Part shown: positions 4,939 to 6,609 of the stretch, in pieces | Numbering within the stretch: the first letter of the stretch is position 1 | How the letters are laid out: each line of letters begins with the position of its first letter | From: Bacteroidales bacterium | GTDB lineage: Bacteria; Bacteroidota; Bacteroidia; Bacteroidales; UBA7960 | Length of the DNA: 6,609 bases | Direction: 5' to 3' | Assembly (NCBI GenBank): GCA_007128045.1 | Contig: SKYG01000188.1 | Location: 1-6,609 of the forward strand | Notes under the pieces: model-generated | Told to the model about the DNA's origin: nothing | Databases searched by the model: none | Seen by the model: the letters and a program-made list of their open reading frames with translations, nothing else | Position numbers and translations under genes: made by a program

Positions 4939-6177
4939 ATGCGGATTATCTACTCACTGTTTATTTTTATATATGCCCTGGGAATTCATCTGGCTGCTTT
5001 GTTTTCGAAGCAGGCAAGAAGGTGGATAGATGGAAGAAAAGAGTTATTGCCCAGGATGGAACGGGCCAATCAAAGCCGGAACAGGCTTGTTTGGTTTCAT
5101 TGTGCATCGCTGGGAGAATTTGAGCAGGGCCGTCCGGTTATTGAGCAATGTCGTGACGAATTTCCTGACATTCAGATCCTGCTGACTTTCTTCTCTCCAT
5201 CAGGATACGAGGTAAGAAAGGCGTATTCTGTCGCGGATTATGTTTTTTACCTTCCATTGGATACCCCTGGCCAGGTGAAACGTTTTCTTGACATCTGGAA
5301 TCCGGCGCTTGCGGTCTTCATCAAGTATGAATATTGGTATAACTATTTGCATGAGATGCACAAAAGGCAGATACCTGTCATGATGATTTCGGCTACATTC
5401 CGGCCTGGTCAGCACTTTTTTAAGGCGTATGGTTGTTGGTTCAGAAAACACCTGAGAAGCATATCACATTTCTTCGTACAGAACGAGGCGTCTTTTGAGT
5501 TGTTACAGCATATCGGGGTTAGCCAATGCACCATAAGTGGCGATACCAGGTTTGACAGGGTTTCAGAGATCAGCAAGACTCCCGGAGATATCCCTGAAAT
5601 AAAATCTTTCGCTGCCAACTGCAGGGTACTGGTTGCCGGAAGTACCTGGGAAAAGGATGAAACACTGATTGCAGATGCATTGAACCATTCTGACCTGCAA
5701 GTAAAACTGATCATTGCCCCCCATCATATCAGCGATCATGGTCTTGCCCGCCTGGAAAACTTGTTTGCATCGAACTCTATCAGATTCTCTGAGGTAAAGG
5801 GTGACATCGACCCGGATGTTAAAGTGCTCATCGTTGACAGCGTAGGTCTTTTGTCGCACATTTACCGGTATGGACATATGGCGTATATTGGAGGCGGCTT
5901 TGGGAAAGGCATCCATAATATTCTGGAGGCCGCCACTTTTGGGATGCCTGTATTCTTTGGCCCGAATCATCATAAGTTTATCGAAGCAAATGAATTGTGT
6001 GAAAGGGGAGGGGCTTTTTCAGTAAAAACAGCTGATGAACTGAGAGATAAACTTAAAGAAATGCTGTTAAACGATCAAGCATCCAGGAATGCCTCTGTAA
6101 TTTGTAAAAACTATGTACACGAAAAAACAGGGGCAACCAACATAATAATTAACTATTTACATACGCTCCTTGCATGA
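4939..6177 (+). CDS. waaA: 3-deoxy-D-manno-octulosonic acid (Kdo) transferase
   Basis: A complete 412-residue glycosyltransferase of family GT30 (WaaA/KdtA), close to the usual 410-430. It moves Kdo from CMP-Kdo to lipid IVA at the inner face of the cytoplasmic membrane, starting the lipopolysaccharide core. The N-terminus has a hydrophobic anchor (about 2-22) followed by basic residues. WFHCASLGEFEQG (52-64) contains Glu60, matching the catalytic Glu60 of the E. coli enzyme. Then come the GDTRFDRV block (201-208), the C-terminal donor domain with AGSTWEKDE (233-241) and APHHI (260-264), and the CMP-Kdo-binding YIGGGFGKGIHNILEAATFG (316-335) followed by FGPNHHKF (340-347). All family landmarks are present. 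How many Kdo residues it adds cannot be told. It is read divergently from the sugar genes, with its ATG 147 bp from theirs; the next gene starts 99 bp downstream. Confidence 0.95.
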   Translation: MRIIYSLFIFIYALGIHLAALFSKQARRWIDGRKELLPRMERANQSRNRLVWFHCASLGEFEQGRPVIEQCRDEFPDIQILLTFFSPSGYEVRKAYSVADYVFYLPLDTPGQVKRFLDIWNPALAVFIKYEYWYNYLHEMHKRQIPVMMISATFRPGQHFFKAYGCWFRKHLRSISHFFVQNEASFELLQHIGVSQCTISGDTRFDRVSEISKTPGDIPEIKSFAANCRVLVAGSTWEKDETLIADALNHSDLQVKLIIAPHHISDHGLARLENLFASNSIRFSEVKGDIDPDVKVLIVDSVGLLSHIYRYGHMAYIGGGFGKGIHNILEAATFGMPVFFGPNHHKFIEANELCERGGAFSVKTADELRDKLKEMLLNDQASRNASVICKNYVHEKTGATNIIINYLHTLLA

Positions 6178-6192
6178 TACAGATCCCTTGTA

Positions 6193-6214
6193 AAAATTGC
6201 CATAGCGGTTTTTT
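6193..6214 (+). terminator. Weak possible terminator after waaA
   Basis: Just after the waaA stop codon, an A-run, a short GCC/GGT stem around the loop ATAGC, and a run of six T (6209-6214) have the rough form of an intrinsic terminator. The stem has only about three pairs, one of them G-T, so it may not work. Confidence 0.25.
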
Positions 6215-6231
6215 ATCCCTGTTATTATAAC

Positions 6232-6239
6232 TAACTTTA
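6232..6239 (+). promoter_or_regulatory. Weak candidate -7 box for the PF04020-type gene
   Basis: TAACTTTA differs from TAnnTTTG only in the last base. It would give a leader of about 30 nt before ATG at 6277. A T-run lies about 20 bp upstream, without a clear TTTG. The rest of the 99-bp gap shows no tandem array, unlike three of the gaps on the minus-strand side. Confidence 0.35.
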
Positions 6240-6276
6240 CACTACAAACTATACATTACCTATAATTTACAAGGAT

Positions 6277-6609
6277 ATGAAGTTCTTCTTAAAAGTGTTG
6301 GTGTCTGCCTTAGCCGTATTTATTACTGCCTATCTGCTGCCAGGAGTCTCTGTCGACCCATTTACAACCGCCATTGTTGTGGCATTTGTTCTTGCTGTGT
6401 TGAATGCACTGCTTCGACCGGTTCTCATCATTCTTACAATCCCGGTTACTGTCATGAGCCTGGGCTTGTTCTTATTGGTAATTAACGCTTTTATCATTCA
6501 GATAGCTGCCTATGTTGTTCGAGGCTTTAGTGTGTCGAACTTTTGGTGGGCCTTGCTCTTCAGTGTTATACTGTCTGTCGTGACATGGGTTCTGGATATG
6601 CCTGTTCGC
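6277..6609 (+). CDS. Small four-helix membrane protein, phage-holin-4 type (PF04020-like), cut at window edge
   Basis: From ATG at 6277 the frame is open for 111 codons to the window end with no stop. Family members are about 110-120 residues, so nearly the whole protein is probably here. It is strongly hydrophobic with four likely membrane spans at about 3-22, 29-47, 52-82 and 88-108. LNALLRPVLIILTIPVT (residues 42-58), with Asn43, Arg47 and Pro48, is the signature I recall for PF04020 proteins, which are called phage holins by similarity but are widespread chromosomal membrane proteins of unknown role. No lysis gene is nearby, so a phage role is unlikely. AAGGA at 6271-6275 ends only one base before ATG, too close to be a normal Shine-Dalgarno. 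The gene follows waaA by 99 bp and may be expressed separately. Confidence 0.8.
   Translation, partial: MKFFLKVLVSALAVFITAYLLPGVSVDPFTTAIVVAFVLAVLNALLRPVLIILTIPVTVMSLGLFLLVINAFIIQIAAYVVRGFSVSNFWWALLFSVILSVVTWVLDMPVR

Noticed and set aside
6277..6609. Phage lysis cassette or prophage remnant
   Set aside because: The holin name is by family label only. No endolysin, integrase or phage structural gene is nearby, and the neighbour is the housekeeping gene waaA.

Overview
The window looks like chromosomal DNA from a Gram-negative member of the Bacteroidota. The evidence is the set of -7 boxes of the TAnnTTTG type at gene starts, the absence of clear Shine-Dalgarno sequences at most starts, Bacteroidota-like protein sequences by eye, and a WaaA (KdtA) gene, which implies a Kdo-containing lipopolysaccharide. 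No phage, transposase, rRNA, tRNA or CRISPR locus is visible.

Layout. Positions 1-4791 hold five genes on the minus strand. In order of transcription they are a DegT-family sugar aminotransferase (WbpE-like, 4791-3664), a left-handed beta-helix N-acetyltransferase (WbpD/WlbB-like, 3349-2771), a UDP-HexNAc 6-dehydrogenase (TviB/WbpO type, 2603-1302), a UDP-glucose/UDP-GlcNAc 4-epimerase (GalE, 1286-252) and the first 27 codons of a dTDP-glucose 4,6-dehydratase (RfbB, 83-1, running off the left edge). Positions 4939-6609 hold two genes on the plus strand: waaA (4939-6177), and a small four-helix membrane protein of the phage-holin-4 type (PF04020) starting at 6277 and reaching the right edge. 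The two arms diverge from a 147-bp region (4792-4938) with a good -7 box for each direction and a 16-bp perfect palindrome touching the waaA -7 box.

Function. The minus-strand genes make activated sugars for surface polysaccharide (O-antigen, capsule or exopolysaccharide). Dehydrogenase, aminotransferase and acetyltransferase match three of the four steps from UDP-GlcNAc to UDP-2,3-diacetamido-glucuronic acid. The 3-oxidation step (WbpB/WlbA) and the 2-epimerase (WbpI) are not here. Dehydrogenase and GalE, 15 bp apart, could also form a route to UDP-GalNAcA. RfbB opens the dTDP-rhamnose or dTDP-deoxyamino-sugar branch. WaaA attaches Kdo to lipid A, so both arms serve the outer envelope.

The most unusual content is non-coding. 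Three of the four longer gaps on the minus-strand arm carry short tandem arrays with 8-bp or 7-bp units of unrelated sequence: (TGTCTGAA)4.5, (GTTTAAR)4, (AACTCGT)3, (CAGGTTNN)10, (TTCAGACT)2, (AVATCAAC)14 and (GTTTAAG)3.5. One gap also has a perfect 22-bp palindrome. Near-identical GTTTAAR arrays sit in the same orientation on both sides of the four complete minus-strand genes. The genes themselves are members of known families, and I see no clearly new protein system.
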